Below, piece after piece: positions 1 through 7,967 of a stretch of DNA of 64,000 bases (the stretch's first letter is position 1; every line of letters begins with the position of its first letter). This DNA comes from Nitrobacteraceae bacterium AZCC 1564. Its GTDB lineage: Bacteria > Pseudomonadota > Alphaproteobacteria > Rhizobiales > Xanthobacteraceae. The stretch is from positions 2,495,001 to 2,559,000 of the forward strand of contig JBAGRR010000001.1 of NCBI GenBank assembly GCA_036924835.1, read 5' to 3'. The notes beneath the pieces are model-generated. The model searched no databases and was not told the origin of the DNA. It saw only the letters and a list, made by a program, of their open reading frames with translations. The translations under genes were made by a program, and so were the position numbers.

Positions 1-19
1 TTCGAGTACGCATCACACA

Positions 20-739
20 ATGTCCTCTGAGTCAGACCAGCAATCCACCAAACCGGAAGCGGCCGAAACGCCCCATTATCACGGCCATCGGGAGCGGCTG
101 CGCGACCGATTTCGCCAGACCGGTGCCGATGCGCTGAGCGATTACGAGCTGCTTGAGATGGTGCTGTTTCGCGCCCTGCCACGGCGGGATGTGAAGCCTC
201 TCGCCAAGATGCTGATCGGAAAATTCGGCTCCTTTGCCGAAGTCGTCCACGCACCTGAATTGCGGCTGAAGGAAATCAGCGGACTTGGGGACTCCGCTGT
301 GACCGAGATCAAGCTAATCGCCGCCGCGGCGAGCCGCATTGCCAAGGGACAACTGAAGCAGAAAGCCGTGCTTTCCTCGTGGACGGCGGTGATCGACTAT
401 TGCCGCACGGCGATGGCCTTTGCCGACAAAGAACAATTCCGCATTCTATTCCTCGATAAGCGCAACCAACTGATCGCTGACGAAGTTCAGCAGATTGGCA
501 CAGTCGATCACACGCCCGTCTATCCGCGCGAGGTTGTGAAGCGTGCACTGGAATTATCCGCGACTGCAATCATCCTCGTGCACAATCATCCGTCCGGCGA
601 CCCGACGCCGTCGAACGCCGACATTCAGATGACGCAATCCATCATGTCCATTTCAAGTCCGCTGGGCATTTCCGTGCACGACCACATCATCGTCGGCAAG
701 AACGGCCACACCAGCATGAAAGCGTTGCGGCTGATTTAG
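20..739 (+). CDS. radC: RadC family JAB/MPN-domain protein
   Basis: A 239-residue protein of normal RadC length. The N-terminal part (about residues 20-110) holds the UPF0758 helical/HhH region and the C-terminal part is the JAB (MPN+) domain. The metal site is visible as H188-x-H190 in the motif HNHPSGDP, with D201 downstream. The family was once linked to DNA repair, but its biochemical role is unsettled; the fold suggests a metal-dependent hydrolase. The ATG is 19 bases from the window edge, so the upstream context cannot be seen. The TAG stop (737-739) lies in the first bases of a palindromic repeat. It converges on the Inh-family gene. Confidence 0.93.
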   Translation: MSSESDQQSTKPEAAETPHYHGHRERLRDRFRQTGADALSDYELLEMVLFRALPRRDVKPLAKMLIGKFGSFAEVVHAPELRLKEISGLGDSAVTEIKLIAAAASRIAKGQLKQKAVLSSWTAVIDYCRTAMAFADKEQFRILFLDKRNQLIADEVQQIGTVDHTPVYPREVVKRALELSATAIILVHNHPSGDPTPSNADIQMTQSIMSISSPLGISVHDHIIVGKNGHTSMKALRLI

Positions 740-813
740 TGTGATGGTTCAGAAGTTCGCTCGATCTTTCCCGCGAGTCCTTCCAGCGAACTTCTGAACC
801 TAAACCACGCTAG
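737..813. repeat. Short palindromic repeat, copy 1
   Basis: Perfect 15-bp inverted arms at 746-760 and 786-800 (GGTTCAGAAGTTCGC and its complement), with TAGTG at the left end and CGCTAG at the right. It fills the gap between the converging radC and Inh-family genes and includes the radC stop codon. Its transcript would fold into a long hairpin, so it may act as a bidirectional terminator. It belongs to the family also seen at 5299, 5390, 14254 and 24647. Confidence 0.8.
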
Positions 814-822
814 TGCCGCGGA

Positions 823-1542
823 TTACTGCCGCATCAAGATCAGGGGATCGGCGCTGTCCGGCACGCGCCGCCATTGCGCGTTGTCATCCGCCTCGAATCT
901 CCAGATTTCGCCGGTGGCCGATTGCAGCAGCAACTCGCCGCGCTCGATACGCCACATGGTTGGCGCGAAAGTAGCCACGGCCGGATCACAGCGAGGCTTC
1001 AAATAAACGGCGAAATTGTCGGCCGAGGCTTCGGTGTTCGTCAGGGTCAATCCGCACACCGTCTTGCCGCTGCCACGCACCATCGTCCAGTCGCCGATCA
1101 GTTGGTCGGTCGACTTCGACAGCGCTCGTGCGGCCGCGAGATTTTGCAACAAATAGACGCCTTCGCCCTGCCGCACGCCTTCAAAGATGCCGCTTTCGAC
1201 TTCCGTCACATCGATGACGGACTGCCCCTTGGCATCCTGCAGCCGAACAATATCGAGACCCTTCACGCTCCAGCCCGCGATGCTTTTGGTGAAAGGCAGC
1301 GCGTCGCCACAGCCCTTGTCGAGTTCGAGCTTGAGACCCTGCGGCGTGGTATCACCCTTGAGCGTAACCACGCACGTCTTGTCGCGACCGGCAGTGGACA
1401 ACTCCCACTGCCCGATCATGTCGTTCGTCAACGAGCGCGCGTCCTGCGCGCGCGCGGAAGTGCCGCAAACAATCACAGCCGCCAGGGCGAGCAGAGCTAC
1501 GCACTGGCTTGTCAAATGTTTGCTGACCCGCGCGACGCTCAT
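823..1542 (-). CDS. Inh/Omp19-type protease inhibitor family protein, tandem domains
   Basis: A 239-residue exported protein. A signal peptide is visible (hydrophobic stretch at about residues 13-28, ending ARAQ). Two similar domains follow, each with the pattern L-IG-W...G..C..TL, matching the AprI/Inh and Omp19 family that inhibits metallo- or host proteases in the periplasm. Single-domain members are about half this length, so this looks like an internal duplication. The ATG at 1542 was chosen over an upstream in-frame start at 1608 because it gives a clean signal peptide and begins 5 bases after the dehydrogenase stop. It is the last gene of the minus-strand operon. No metalloprotease gene is nearby, so the target is unknown. 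Confidence 0.8.
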   Translation of the reverse strand: MSVARVSKHLTSQCVALLALAAVIVCGTSARAQDARSLTNDMIGQWELSTAGRDKTCVVTLKGDTTPQGLKLELDKGCGDALPFTKSIAGWSVKGLDIVRLQDAKGQSVIDVTEVESGIFEGVRQGEGVYLLQNLAAARALSKSTDQLIGDWTMVRGSGKTVCGLTLTNTEASADNFAVYLKPRCDPAVATFAPTMWRIERGELLLQSATGEIWRFEADDNAQWRRVPDSADPLILMRQ

Positions 1543-1547
1543 GGCTC

Positions 1548-2534
1548 TCAGCGACCCTTGACCGGCGTTTCGGGAATCGGTGTCAGCGGCGGCTTGCCGG
1601 CGAACCATTCTTTGATGTTGTCGACCACAAGCTGATCCATCGCGTTGCGCGTCGACACCGACGCAGAACCGATGTGCGGAAGCAGGACGACGTTCTGCAA
1701 GCTGCGCAACTCCTCCGGCACATTGGGTTCTTGCGCGAACACATCAAGGCCGGCCGCCATGATCGTGCCGTCGTTGAGCGCCGCGATCAGAGCGGGCTCG
1801 TCAACAACAGAACCGCGGGCGACGTTGACGACGATACCGCGCGGGCCGAGCGCCTTGAGCACCTCCGCGTTGATCATCTTGGCCGTCGACGGGCCGCCGG
1901 GCATGATCAGGACCAACGTATCGACGTCCTTCGCCATCTCGACAAGATTCGGATAGTGCTTGTGGCTGACGCCCTTCGCTGGATTGCGCGAGTGATAGAC
2001 CACAGGCACGAGCGATGCATCGAGCCGGCGTGCAATAGCCTGGCCAATGCGTCCCATGCCGACGATGCCGACCTTGCGATCGCGGAGCGATCCCTGGCTG
2101 AGCGGGAAGCCCTGCGTGCTCCACTGGCCCGAACGCACGAAGCGGTCGGCCTTGATGAATTCACGGGCGGTCGCGATCAACAGACCGAGAGCCACGTCGG
2201 CCACTTCCTCGGTCAGGACGTCCGGCGTATTGCAGACAATGATATTGTGCGCGCTGGCGTATTTCGCATCGATGTGATCGTAGCCGACACCGAAGCTCGA
2301 CACGATTTCCAGCTTTGGAAACCGTCCCATCATGGATCCATCTGCCTGCACAAGCCCGCTGACCGCAACGCCGCGAATGCGGGCCGCGACCTCGGGTGTC
2401 AGCCGATCGAGGTCATGCTTGTTTTCGCATTTGTGCAGCGTGTAGTGCGCCGGAAAGCCGCCGTCGATAACGGGCTTCGAGGGGCCATAGATCAAGACGT
2501 CGGGGTTATTCTGGGAATGACTTGCAGACATCAA
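1548..2534 (-). CDS. D-2-hydroxyacid dehydrogenase, NAD(P)-dependent
   Basis: A 328-residue member of the D-isomer 2-hydroxyacid dehydrogenase family (glyoxylate/hydroxypyruvate reductase type). The Rossmann motif GMGRIG is at 159-164. The catalytic residues are visible: R240 (NVARGS), E269 (AQEPNV) and H287 (LPHIGS). It should reduce a 2-oxoacid such as glyoxylate or hydroxypyruvate in the cytoplasm, or run in reverse. Its start overlaps the ABC permease stop by 4 bases (ATGA), so it is translationally coupled to the transporter; this suggests the imported compound is or yields a 2-hydroxy or 2-oxo acid. The exact substrate cannot be read from the sequence. Confidence 0.9.
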   Translation of the reverse strand: MMSASHSQNNPDVLIYGPSKPVIDGGFPAHYTLHKCENKHDLDRLTPEVAARIRGVAVSGLVQADGSMMGRFPKLEIVSSFGVGYDHIDAKYASAHNIIVCNTPDVLTEEVADVALGLLIATAREFIKADRFVRSGQWSTQGFPLSQGSLRDRKVGIVGMGRIGQAIARRLDASLVPVVYHSRNPAKGVSHKHYPNLVEMAKDVDTLVLIMPGGPSTAKMINAEVLKALGPRGIVVNVARGSVVDEPALIAALNDGTIMAAGLDVFAQEPNVPEELRSLQNVVLLPHIGSASVSTRNAMDQLVVDNIKEWFAGKPPLTPIPETPVKGR

Positions 2535-3328
2535 TTATCCTTTCCAAGCGCACTTTCGTGCCAGCGTCGTAGCACAAGATACGAGACCAGCGAGAGGGCC
2601 CCATAAATGACAATCCCGGCAATCGAGAGCAACAGCAATGCCGCAAACATCCGCGGAATGTTCAGCCGATAGCCGGATTCAGCAATTCTATAAGCAAGCC
2701 CGGAACCCGCCCCCGCGGATCCGGCAGCAATCTCCGCAACCACCGCGCCGATCAGCGACAGGCCGCCCGCGATCCGCAGCCCGCCCATAATATGCGGCAG
2801 CGCCGAAGGCAGCTTCAGGTAACACAGGGTCTGCGTCCGCGACGCGCCATAGAGCGCAAACAACCCGGCCAGATTGCGGTCCACGGATTTCAGACCAAGC
2901 GCGGTGTTGGACAGCACCGGAAAGAAAGCCACAATCCATGCACAGGCGACTACGGCCAGATGCTGCGGCAAATAAATCAGCAGCAAGGGCGCGATCGCGA
3001 TCACCGGCGTGACCTGGAGGATGACCGCATAGGGGAACAGTGCGTATTCGAACCATTTCGAACGGCTGAACAACACCGCCATCGCGATGCCGCCCACAGA
3101 TGCAGCGACAAAACCTTGAACCGTGGTCAGCAGCGTCGTGAGAAGCGAGCCGAACAGAAGCGACCAGTCCTGGATGAGCGTGGTGAACACAACACTGGGC
3201 GCCGGAAGCACATAGTCCGGAATTTCATTGACCCGAACTATCGCCTCCCAGATCGCGACACTGAGAGCGAGCGTCAGAAACGGCAGGAAGACCTGCAAAA
3301 GACGCGCAGGGAATCGCCCTTGCCTCAT
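2531..3328 (-). CDS. ABC transporter permease, SsuC/TauC/NMT1 type
   Basis: An inner-membrane permease of 265 residues with about six membrane segments and the BPD_transp_1 layout of nitrate/taurine/sulfonate/pyrimidine importers. The EAA-loop region lies around residues 160-200 (LPSALPHIMGGLR). The ATG at 3328 overlaps the ATPase stop by 4 bases; a longer reading from 3382 would run 57 bases into the ATPase gene and lacks a good ribosome site. It forms an importer with the ATPase (3325-4146) and the binding protein (4159-5178). The substrate is not identifiable from sequence. Confidence 0.88.
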   Translation of the reverse strand: MRQGRFPARLLQVFLPFLTLALSVAIWEAIVRVNEIPDYVLPAPSVVFTTLIQDWSLLFGSLLTTLLTTVQGFVAASVGGIAMAVLFSRSKWFEYALFPYAVILQVTPVIAIAPLLLIYLPQHLAVVACAWIVAFFPVLSNTALGLKSVDRNLAGLFALYGASRTQTLCYLKLPSALPHIMGGLRIAGGLSLIGAVVAEIAAGSAGAGSGLAYRIAESGYRLNIPRMFAALLLLSIAGIVIYGALSLVSYLVLRRWHESALGKDN

Positions 3329-4146
3329 CGCGCGCCTCCCACAGCACTTGCCTTGGCAAGTGCCGCTGACACCTTGCGGCAATGCGCGACGTAGTCTGCT
3401 GATGTCCGGAAATCCGCATCCCGTGTCTCATGACTATCGATGCGAAACTCTTCGTCGATGCGGCCCGGCCGGGATGTCATGACAAGCACGCGCTGTGATA
3501 GATAAACCGACTCGAAGACCGAATGGGTGACGAAAACGATGGTCTTGCGGAGCGTGCGCCAGATGTTGAGCAGATCGTCATTCAGCTTGAAACGTGTGAT
3601 CTCATCAAGCGCCGCGAATGGCTCGTCCATGAGGAGAATATCTGGATCGGTCACCAGCGCCCGCGCAAGCGAAACGCGCATCTTCATGCCGCCAGACAAC
3701 TCACGCGGATAGGCATCGGCGAACTCTGCCAGACCGACATCCTGAAGGGCGCCGCTGACGCGAACTTCCGACTGATCGCTTGCAACATGCGACAGCTTGA
3801 GCGGCAATTGCACGTTGTCGGACACCGTTGCCCACGGCATCAGTGTCGGCTCCTGAAACACGAAGCCGATATTGTGCTTTGAGTGATCCCGCTTGCTGCG
3901 CGCAACATTGACGACGCCATGCGTCGGCGTGCTCAATCCCGCAATGATCCGCAGCAAAGTGGATTTGCCGCACCCCGACGGCCCGACCAGCGAGATAAAT
4001 TCTCCAGCCTCAACATTCAGATCAAGCGGCCCCAGCGCGAATACGCCGTTGTCATAGACCTTGGTCACATCACGGAGCTGGATCACCCTACCCGCCGGCA
4101 TGCCGTCGTTGCTGCAAGCCGCTGCATCTGTCGGCAAGTTACTCAA
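3325..4146 (-). CDS. ABC transporter ATP-binding protein, SsuB/TauB type
   Basis: A 273-residue ATPase. The Walker A motif is GPSGCGKS, the signature is LSGGMKMR and Walker B is ILLMDEPF, followed by the H-loop region FVTHSVFES. It energises the importer formed with the neighbouring permease and binding protein. The gene lies 12 bases after the binding-protein stop and overlaps the permease start by 4, typical of one transcript. Its sequence resembles ATPases of nitrate, taurine, sulfonate and HMP importers, which cannot be separated by motif alone. Confidence 0.9.
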   Translation of the reverse strand: MSNLPTDAAACSNDGMPAGRVIQLRDVTKVYDNGVFALGPLDLNVEAGEFISLVGPSGCGKSTLLRIIAGLSTPTHGVVNVARSKRDHSKHNIGFVFQEPTLMPWATVSDNVQLPLKLSHVASDQSEVRVSGALQDVGLAEFADAYPRELSGGMKMRVSLARALVTDPDILLMDEPFAALDEITRFKLNDDLLNIWRTLRKTIVFVTHSVFESVYLSQRVLVMTSRPGRIDEEFRIDSHETRDADFRTSADYVAHCRKVSAALAKASAVGGAR

Positions 4147-4158
4147 AGGCCCACGCTC

Positions 4159-5178
4159 TCATTTGTTCGGGCGCAGGTTGGTGCCGACACCTTTGTTGAC
4201 GAACCGCAGGGTATAGGCCTTGCGATAGTCAATGTCGCGCGGCGTTACATCGGCCCGAACCATCTTGTTAAAGAAGTCCGCCATGCGATCATCACTCATC
4301 GCACCGATGCCGTTCTTCAGCGTATCGCCAGAATCTACGATGCCGTACTGCTTCATCTTCTCCACGGAATAAGCGAGCAACTCGTCTGTCATCTCTGGAT
4401 TGTTCTTCTTGATGAGCTCATTGCCGGGTTTGTTGTCGCCATAGAGATAATTGTACCAACCGATAATCGAAGCATCCACAAAACGCTGCACGAGATCGGC
4501 CTTCTTCTCGGCGAAGTCGGTTCGCGTTTCGATCAATGTCGAGTAGCTGCTGAATCCGTAGTCGGCGAGGAGAATGACAGTCGGCTTGAACTTGGCACGC
4601 TTCTCGATCGCGAAGGGCTCAGACGTCACATAGCCCTGCATGGCGCTCTTCTTGTCCGCGAGAAAGGGCTGGGGATTCGAGGTGTAAGGCTTCACCTGAT
4701 CCTCGTTGAATCCGTACTCGGATTTCAACCACTGGAAATAGGTCGGCATGCCCTCTTTGGAAACGAACAGCGTGAGCGGCTTCAGGCCCTCGAGGCTGGT
4801 CACCTTGGATTCCGGATGTGCCAGGAACACCTGGGGGTCTTTCTGGAAGATGGCCGCGACCGCGACGACCGGCACCTTGTTGGCCACGGCATCGAATGAC
4901 TGAAGCGTGTTGGCGCTCATGAAAAAGTCGATCTTGCCGGCGACAAGCTGAATGCGATTGTTGACGTTGGGGCCGCCGGGCACGATGGTGACGTCAAGTC
5001 CGTAACTCTTGTAAGTCCCGTCCGCGACCGCCTGATAAAACCCGCCGTGCTCGGCCTCCGCCACCCAGTTAGTGCCGAACGACACCTTATCGAGGTCCGT
5101 CGCCTGAGCTCCCGAGCCAGCTATCCAAAGCGCGAGACCCACAATTAACGCTCGCGAAATGAGGCTCGGCATCATCAT
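4159..5178 (-). CDS. ABC transporter substrate-binding protein, NMT1/THI5-like
   Basis: A 339-residue periplasmic binding protein. The chosen start is the first of three consecutive ATG codons at 5178, which follow GGAG by a few bases and give a classical signal peptide (cleavage expected after GSGAQA). Upstream in-frame starts (TTG at 5220, ATG at 5205) are less likely. The mature part has the NMT1 pattern (FGTNWVAEAEHGGFYQAV; GGPNVNNRIQLVAGKIDF). The family binds pyrimidine precursors, riboflavin, formylated pyrimidines, nitrate or sulfonates. It is first in the minus-strand operon that ends with the hydroxyacid dehydrogenase and Inh-family gene. A creatininase-family gene is divergent to it. 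Confidence 0.88.
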   Translation of the reverse strand: MMMPSLISRALIVGLALWIAGSGAQATDLDKVSFGTNWVAEAEHGGFYQAVADGTYKSYGLDVTIVPGGPNVNNRIQLVAGKIDFFMSANTLQSFDAVANKVPVVAVAAIFQKDPQVFLAHPESKVTSLEGLKPLTLFVSKEGMPTYFQWLKSEYGFNEDQVKPYTSNPQPFLADKKSAMQGYVTSEPFAIEKRAKFKPTVILLADYGFSSYSTLIETRTDFAEKKADLVQRFVDASIIGWYNYLYGDNKPGNELIKKNNPEMTDELLAYSVEKMKQYGIVDSGDTLKNGIGAMSDDRMADFFNKMVRADVTPRDIDYRKAYTLRFVNKGVGTNLRPNK

Positions 5179-5298
5179 TGGACTCCATCGATCATTTTGC
5201 CGCATGATAGGAAACGACAATAGCGCTCTTAGTGGGAAACAACCATGCAGGCGAATTTATCCTGCAAATCGGGTTAAAAAAACGCCTGTTTGATCGTG

Positions 5299-5377
5299 CT
5301 AGTGTGGCTTTGATTCTAACATTCGCGGGAAAGGTGCCTGCTGAAATGGGATGCGAACGTTAGAATCGGACTACTAG
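5299..5377. repeat. Short palindromic repeat, copy 2
   Basis: It runs from CTAG (5299) to CTAG (5374-5377). Inverted arms at 5312-5326 and 5353-5367 differ at one base out of 15 and contain the family core ATTCGC/GCGAAC. It lies in the 288-bp gap between the divergent binding-protein and creatininase genes, 12 bases before copy 3. Confidence 0.78.
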
Positions 5378-5389
5378 ATCAATCATTTG

Positions 5390-5465
5390 CTAGTGTCCTT
5401 CGATTCCGAAGTTCGCAAACGAAGGGTGTAGCGGGATGATGCGAACTTCAGAATCGGGACACTAG
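5390..5465. repeat. Short palindromic repeat, copy 3
   Basis: The ends are CTAGTGTCC and GGACACTAG. Inverted arms at 5401-5416 and 5441-5456 match at 15 of 16 bases. It stops one base before the ATG of the creatininase-family gene, so the ribosome-binding region of that gene lies inside the repeat arm. Confidence 0.8.
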
Positions 5466-5466
5466 C

Positions 5467-6285
5467 ATGATGATGAAACCTCCGCTCGACTGGAGCGACA
5501 CCCTTAAACTGAATGTGGACAAGGACACCGCATCCCGCTGGATCGCGGTCCTTCCACTCGCCGCAACAGAGCAGCACGGACCGCACCTGCCGTTCGAAAC
5601 CGATGTTCTCATCGGCGAGGCTTATCTGGGCCGCGTGCGGGAGACATTACCCGACGATATTCCCGCTACATTTCTTCCGATCGAGCGGGTCGGCATTTCA
5701 ACAGAACACATCGCCTATCCCGGCACGCAGACGCTGACGACGGATGCCGCACTGAAGAAATGGATGGCACTTGGCGATGACATCGCGCAGATGGGCGTGA
5801 GAAAGCTCGTCATTGTCACCAGCCACGGCGGCAACAGCGCCGCGATGGCGCTGATCGCGCAGGATCTGCGCGCCAAGCATGAGATGCTCGCGGTCACCAC
5901 GAGCTGGAGCCGCCTCGGCGTTCCAAATGGCTCGTTCTCAACCGACGAAGTTCGCTATGGCATTCACGGCGGCGCCATCGAGACCTCGATCATGCTGGCG
6001 GCTTATCCGCAGCAAGTGAAGCAGGATCAAATCGCAAATTTTGAATCCGCAGAGATTCAAATGACGAAAGAATTTCGCTGGCTCTCCGCCGGCCGTCCCG
6101 CACCCTTCGCGTGGGCCACGCAGGATCTCAATCCCCAAGGCGCGATCGGCGATGCGACACTCGCAACCGCCGAGAAAGGCAAAGCGCTGATTGATCACGG
6201 CGCGCACGCATTCATCGAACTGCTGACTGATGTCGACAGGTTCGACCTGAGAAGACTTGCAAACCAGCCGATCTTCCGCCGCTAG
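5467..6285 (+). CDS. Creatininase family protein (metal-dependent amidohydrolase)
   Basis: A 272-residue member of the creatininase family (PF02633), which includes creatinine amidohydrolase, FAPy/formamide hydrolases and mycofactocin MftE. Metal-ligand motifs are visible: E35, H37 and D46 in ATEQHGPHLPFETD; H120 in TSHGGN; E172 in HGGAIET. It should hydrolyse a cyclic amide or formamide C-N bond. ATG codons at 5467, 5470 and 5473 are all possible starts, and all directly abut palindromic repeat copy 3. It is divergent to the NMT1 importer, so it may act on the imported compound. True creatinine activity is not assured. Confidence 0.88.
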   Translation: MMMKPPLDWSDTLKLNVDKDTASRWIAVLPLAATEQHGPHLPFETDVLIGEAYLGRVRETLPDDIPATFLPIERVGISTEHIAYPGTQTLTTDAALKKWMALGDDIAQMGVRKLVIVTSHGGNSAAMALIAQDLRAKHEMLAVTTSWSRLGVPNGSFSTDEVRYGIHGGAIETSIMLAAYPQQVKQDQIANFESAEIQMTKEFRWLSAGRPAPFAWATQDLNPQGAIGDATLATAEKGKALIDHGAHAFIELLTDVDRFDLRRLANQPIFRR

Positions 6286-6423
6286 CGCTTTTAGTACTCT
6301 GACAAAGCTGAACTTTTTCTAACCGTCAGATTCTTTTGCCGGACCTCGAACCTGTTTCCGGCGGCTCCACACCAATTGGCATGCGGGCCCGATGGCCCGC
6401 CCCAAACAAGGATGGAGTCGATC

Positions 6424-6702
6424 ATGTCAGTGAAGACCAGAATTGCCGCTTTCGCAGTCGCTGCACTCGCTTTGACCGGCGGCATCGCCGCGACAACGCA
6501 GCAGGCTGAAGCCGGTTACAAGGGCGTCGGAATTGGTGTCGGCGTCGCCGCAGGCGCGCTCTTTGGCGCAGCTCTCGCAAGCAACGCTTACGGCGGACCA
6601 GTCTACGTTCATGACGGATACGGTTATCGCCGCTGCGGCTGGGTTCGCCAGTTCGACGCTTACGGCAACTACATCGGCCGCGTCCGTACCTGCACTTACT
6701 GA
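6424..6702 (+). CDS. Small secreted glycine-rich protein, function unknown
   Basis: A 92-residue protein with a signal peptide (MSVKTRIAAF start, cleavage probably after TQQAEA). A Gly/Ala-rich stretch (GVGIGVGVAAGALFGAALA) follows, then a Tyr/Gly/Arg-rich tail with two Cys (RRCGW and RTCTY). The tail resembles short cell-envelope proteins common in Bradyrhizobiaceae. The ATG at 6424 follows GGAG at good spacing; the earlier in-frame ATG at 6376 has none. It is followed by a strong terminator at 6757-6794. No function is known to me. Confidence 0.75.
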   Translation: MSVKTRIAAFAVAALALTGGIAATTQQAEAGYKGVGIGVGVAAGALFGAALASNAYGGPVYVHDGYGYRRCGWVRQFDAYGNYIGRVRTCTY

Positions 6703-6756
6703 TCCCATCGTGCGTTGAGTTCGGCGCGACGCCTCATCCACGACGTGCCGACCTTC

Positions 6757-6794
6757 GACCCGCCCGGTTGTCCCCCCGGGCGGGTCATCCTTTT
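6757..6794 (+). terminator. Rho-independent terminator
   Basis: An 11-bp perfect stem (6757-6767 with 6776-6786, GACCCGCCCGG and its complement), an 8-base loop, then ATCCTTTT. It ends the small secreted-protein gene and lies just before the convergent stop at 6800. Confidence 0.85.
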
Positions 6795-6799
6795 GCAGA

Positions 6800-7714
6800 T
6801 TAGAATCCAAATCCAAAGCGCACCCGAACCTGATGACGTTCGAAATTCGTCAGGTCGAGACGACGATTTTCATCATACGCGCGGCCGGCAACCTGCAGAT
6901 TCCAGGCAAGCGTCATGTTGGCGCGTGGTGAGAACATCACGTAGAGCGTTGGCCCTGCAAACACCGCATCCCCTGCGAACCCGGACAGGCCCGCCGTTTC
7001 GTAAGCGCGCAGATAGCGGACTTCACCCCCGAGGAAGACACCATTCGCGATGCGGTTGGTGAGCGCAGCGCTGACCTCTGTGATAGCGGCTCGTTCCCAC
7101 ACTCCCGTCGCGTGGTCGCGAGCCCATGACGGGGCGTAGACAAAGTTGATCGCACCAAACAGGCGATTCGCGATGAGTTCACGGTCCAATGCCAGGGAGA
7201 AATCGAGCGCGTAGTCTCGTGCTCGCTGGCCGGTGCCGGTATCGATCCGCGCCATCGACATGTCGAGGCCGAATGTCAGGCCGAAGGGCGCATCCGCGCG
7301 GTTGAGAAAGCGGTACTTGAATTCCACGCCACCTGATGCGACCCCGAAGTTATTGATATCGGCGATGCCCGGCACCGCTGAAATGGCGTGATGGCCGAAC
7401 TCCACATGCGGCGCGATGCGAAAATTGTCCGTTGCGGTGTATTTCAGTTGCAGCGAATTCATCGCCGCATAGTAGCGGCCCGCACGTTTGCCTAGACCTG
7501 AATCCTGCTCGCCTTCGATCTCAATCTCACCGGCGCCACCGATGTCCGAACCGATGGTGAAGCCGAACATATGCTCGCTGTCGACGCTGGAGAACGCGCC
7601 AGATCCGGAACGGTCGTCCGCGCGAGCCTCTCCAAACGCAGCCAGTCCCACGCTTGTAAGCAACGCGAGGACAACGCGGGCCGGCGTTATGCGGCTGTCA
7701 CAAAGCGATGCCAT
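6800..7714 (-). CDS. Putative outer-membrane beta-barrel protein
   Basis: A 304-residue protein with a signal peptide (ending about GEARA) followed by alternating amphipathic strands and a C-terminal aromatic residue (ending RFGFGF), the usual barrel end. Gly/Tyr-rich strands run through the whole protein and no periplasmic domain is seen. I do not recognise a named family; it resembles the general MetA-pathway/transporter barrel proteins of unknown cargo. It is divergent to the porin at 7968. The spacer holds a large palindrome and a Fur-like sequence, so the two outer-membrane genes may be co-regulated. Confidence 0.72.
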   Translation of the reverse strand: MASLCDSRITPARVVLALLTSVGLAAFGEARADDRSGSGAFSSVDSEHMFGFTIGSDIGGAGEIEIEGEQDSGLGKRAGRYYAAMNSLQLKYTATDNFRIAPHVEFGHHAISAVPGIADINNFGVASGGVEFKYRFLNRADAPFGLTFGLDMSMARIDTGTGQRARDYALDFSLALDRELIANRLFGAINFVYAPSWARDHATGVWERAAITEVSAALTNRIANGVFLGGEVRYLRAYETAGLSGFAGDAVFAGPTLYVMFSPRANMTLAWNLQVAGRAYDENRRLDLTNFERHQVRVRFGFGF

Positions 7715-7737
7715 GGCTGCGAGTTCGATCCCAAACT

Positions 7738-7783
7738 AGTTGCAATCCATTCGCAATAAAGTACTTGCGAATGGATCGCAACT
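7738..7783. promoter_or_regulatory. Large palindrome between divergent outer-membrane genes
   Basis: Two 19-base arms (7738-7756 and 7765-7783) match at 18 positions around an 8-base centre. The core is TTGC(G/A)A...TTCGCAA. It lies 24 bases upstream of the barrel gene at 7714 and is a strong operator candidate. Confidence 0.65.
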
Positions 7784-7788
7784 AATAT

Positions 7789-7805
7789 TTGATAATCACT
7801 CGCAA
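7789..7805. promoter_or_regulatory. Fur-like site (TTGATAATCACTCGCAA)
   Basis: It reads TTGCGAGTGATTATCAA on the minus strand, which resembles Fur-family boxes (GATAAT half site). It lies 6 bases from the large palindrome. Assignment to Fur, Irr or another regulator is inference. Confidence 0.4.
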
Positions 7806-7967
7806 ATAGCCACAACACGCTGGAATAGTTGAAATTTCTTGATGCACCGCCAATCCCTTGTCTTCCATCCCCCGAAAATTCTTTCCCGTCTCGGGGATCG
7901 TCTGGCGTGTCGTCCTCGGGGCGTGTCAAATCCCGACCGCATTGATTTTCCGCGGATTCGAGACGTC

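Noticed and set aside
874-2606. Long plus-strand frames over the Inh-family and hydroxyacid dehydrogenase genes
   Set aside because: Arg/His/Asp-rich antisense shadows of well-supported minus-strand genes.
3883-4899. 338-codon plus-strand frame over the ABC ATPase and binding-protein genes
   Set aside because: It is antisense to two genes with strong motifs and shows none itself.
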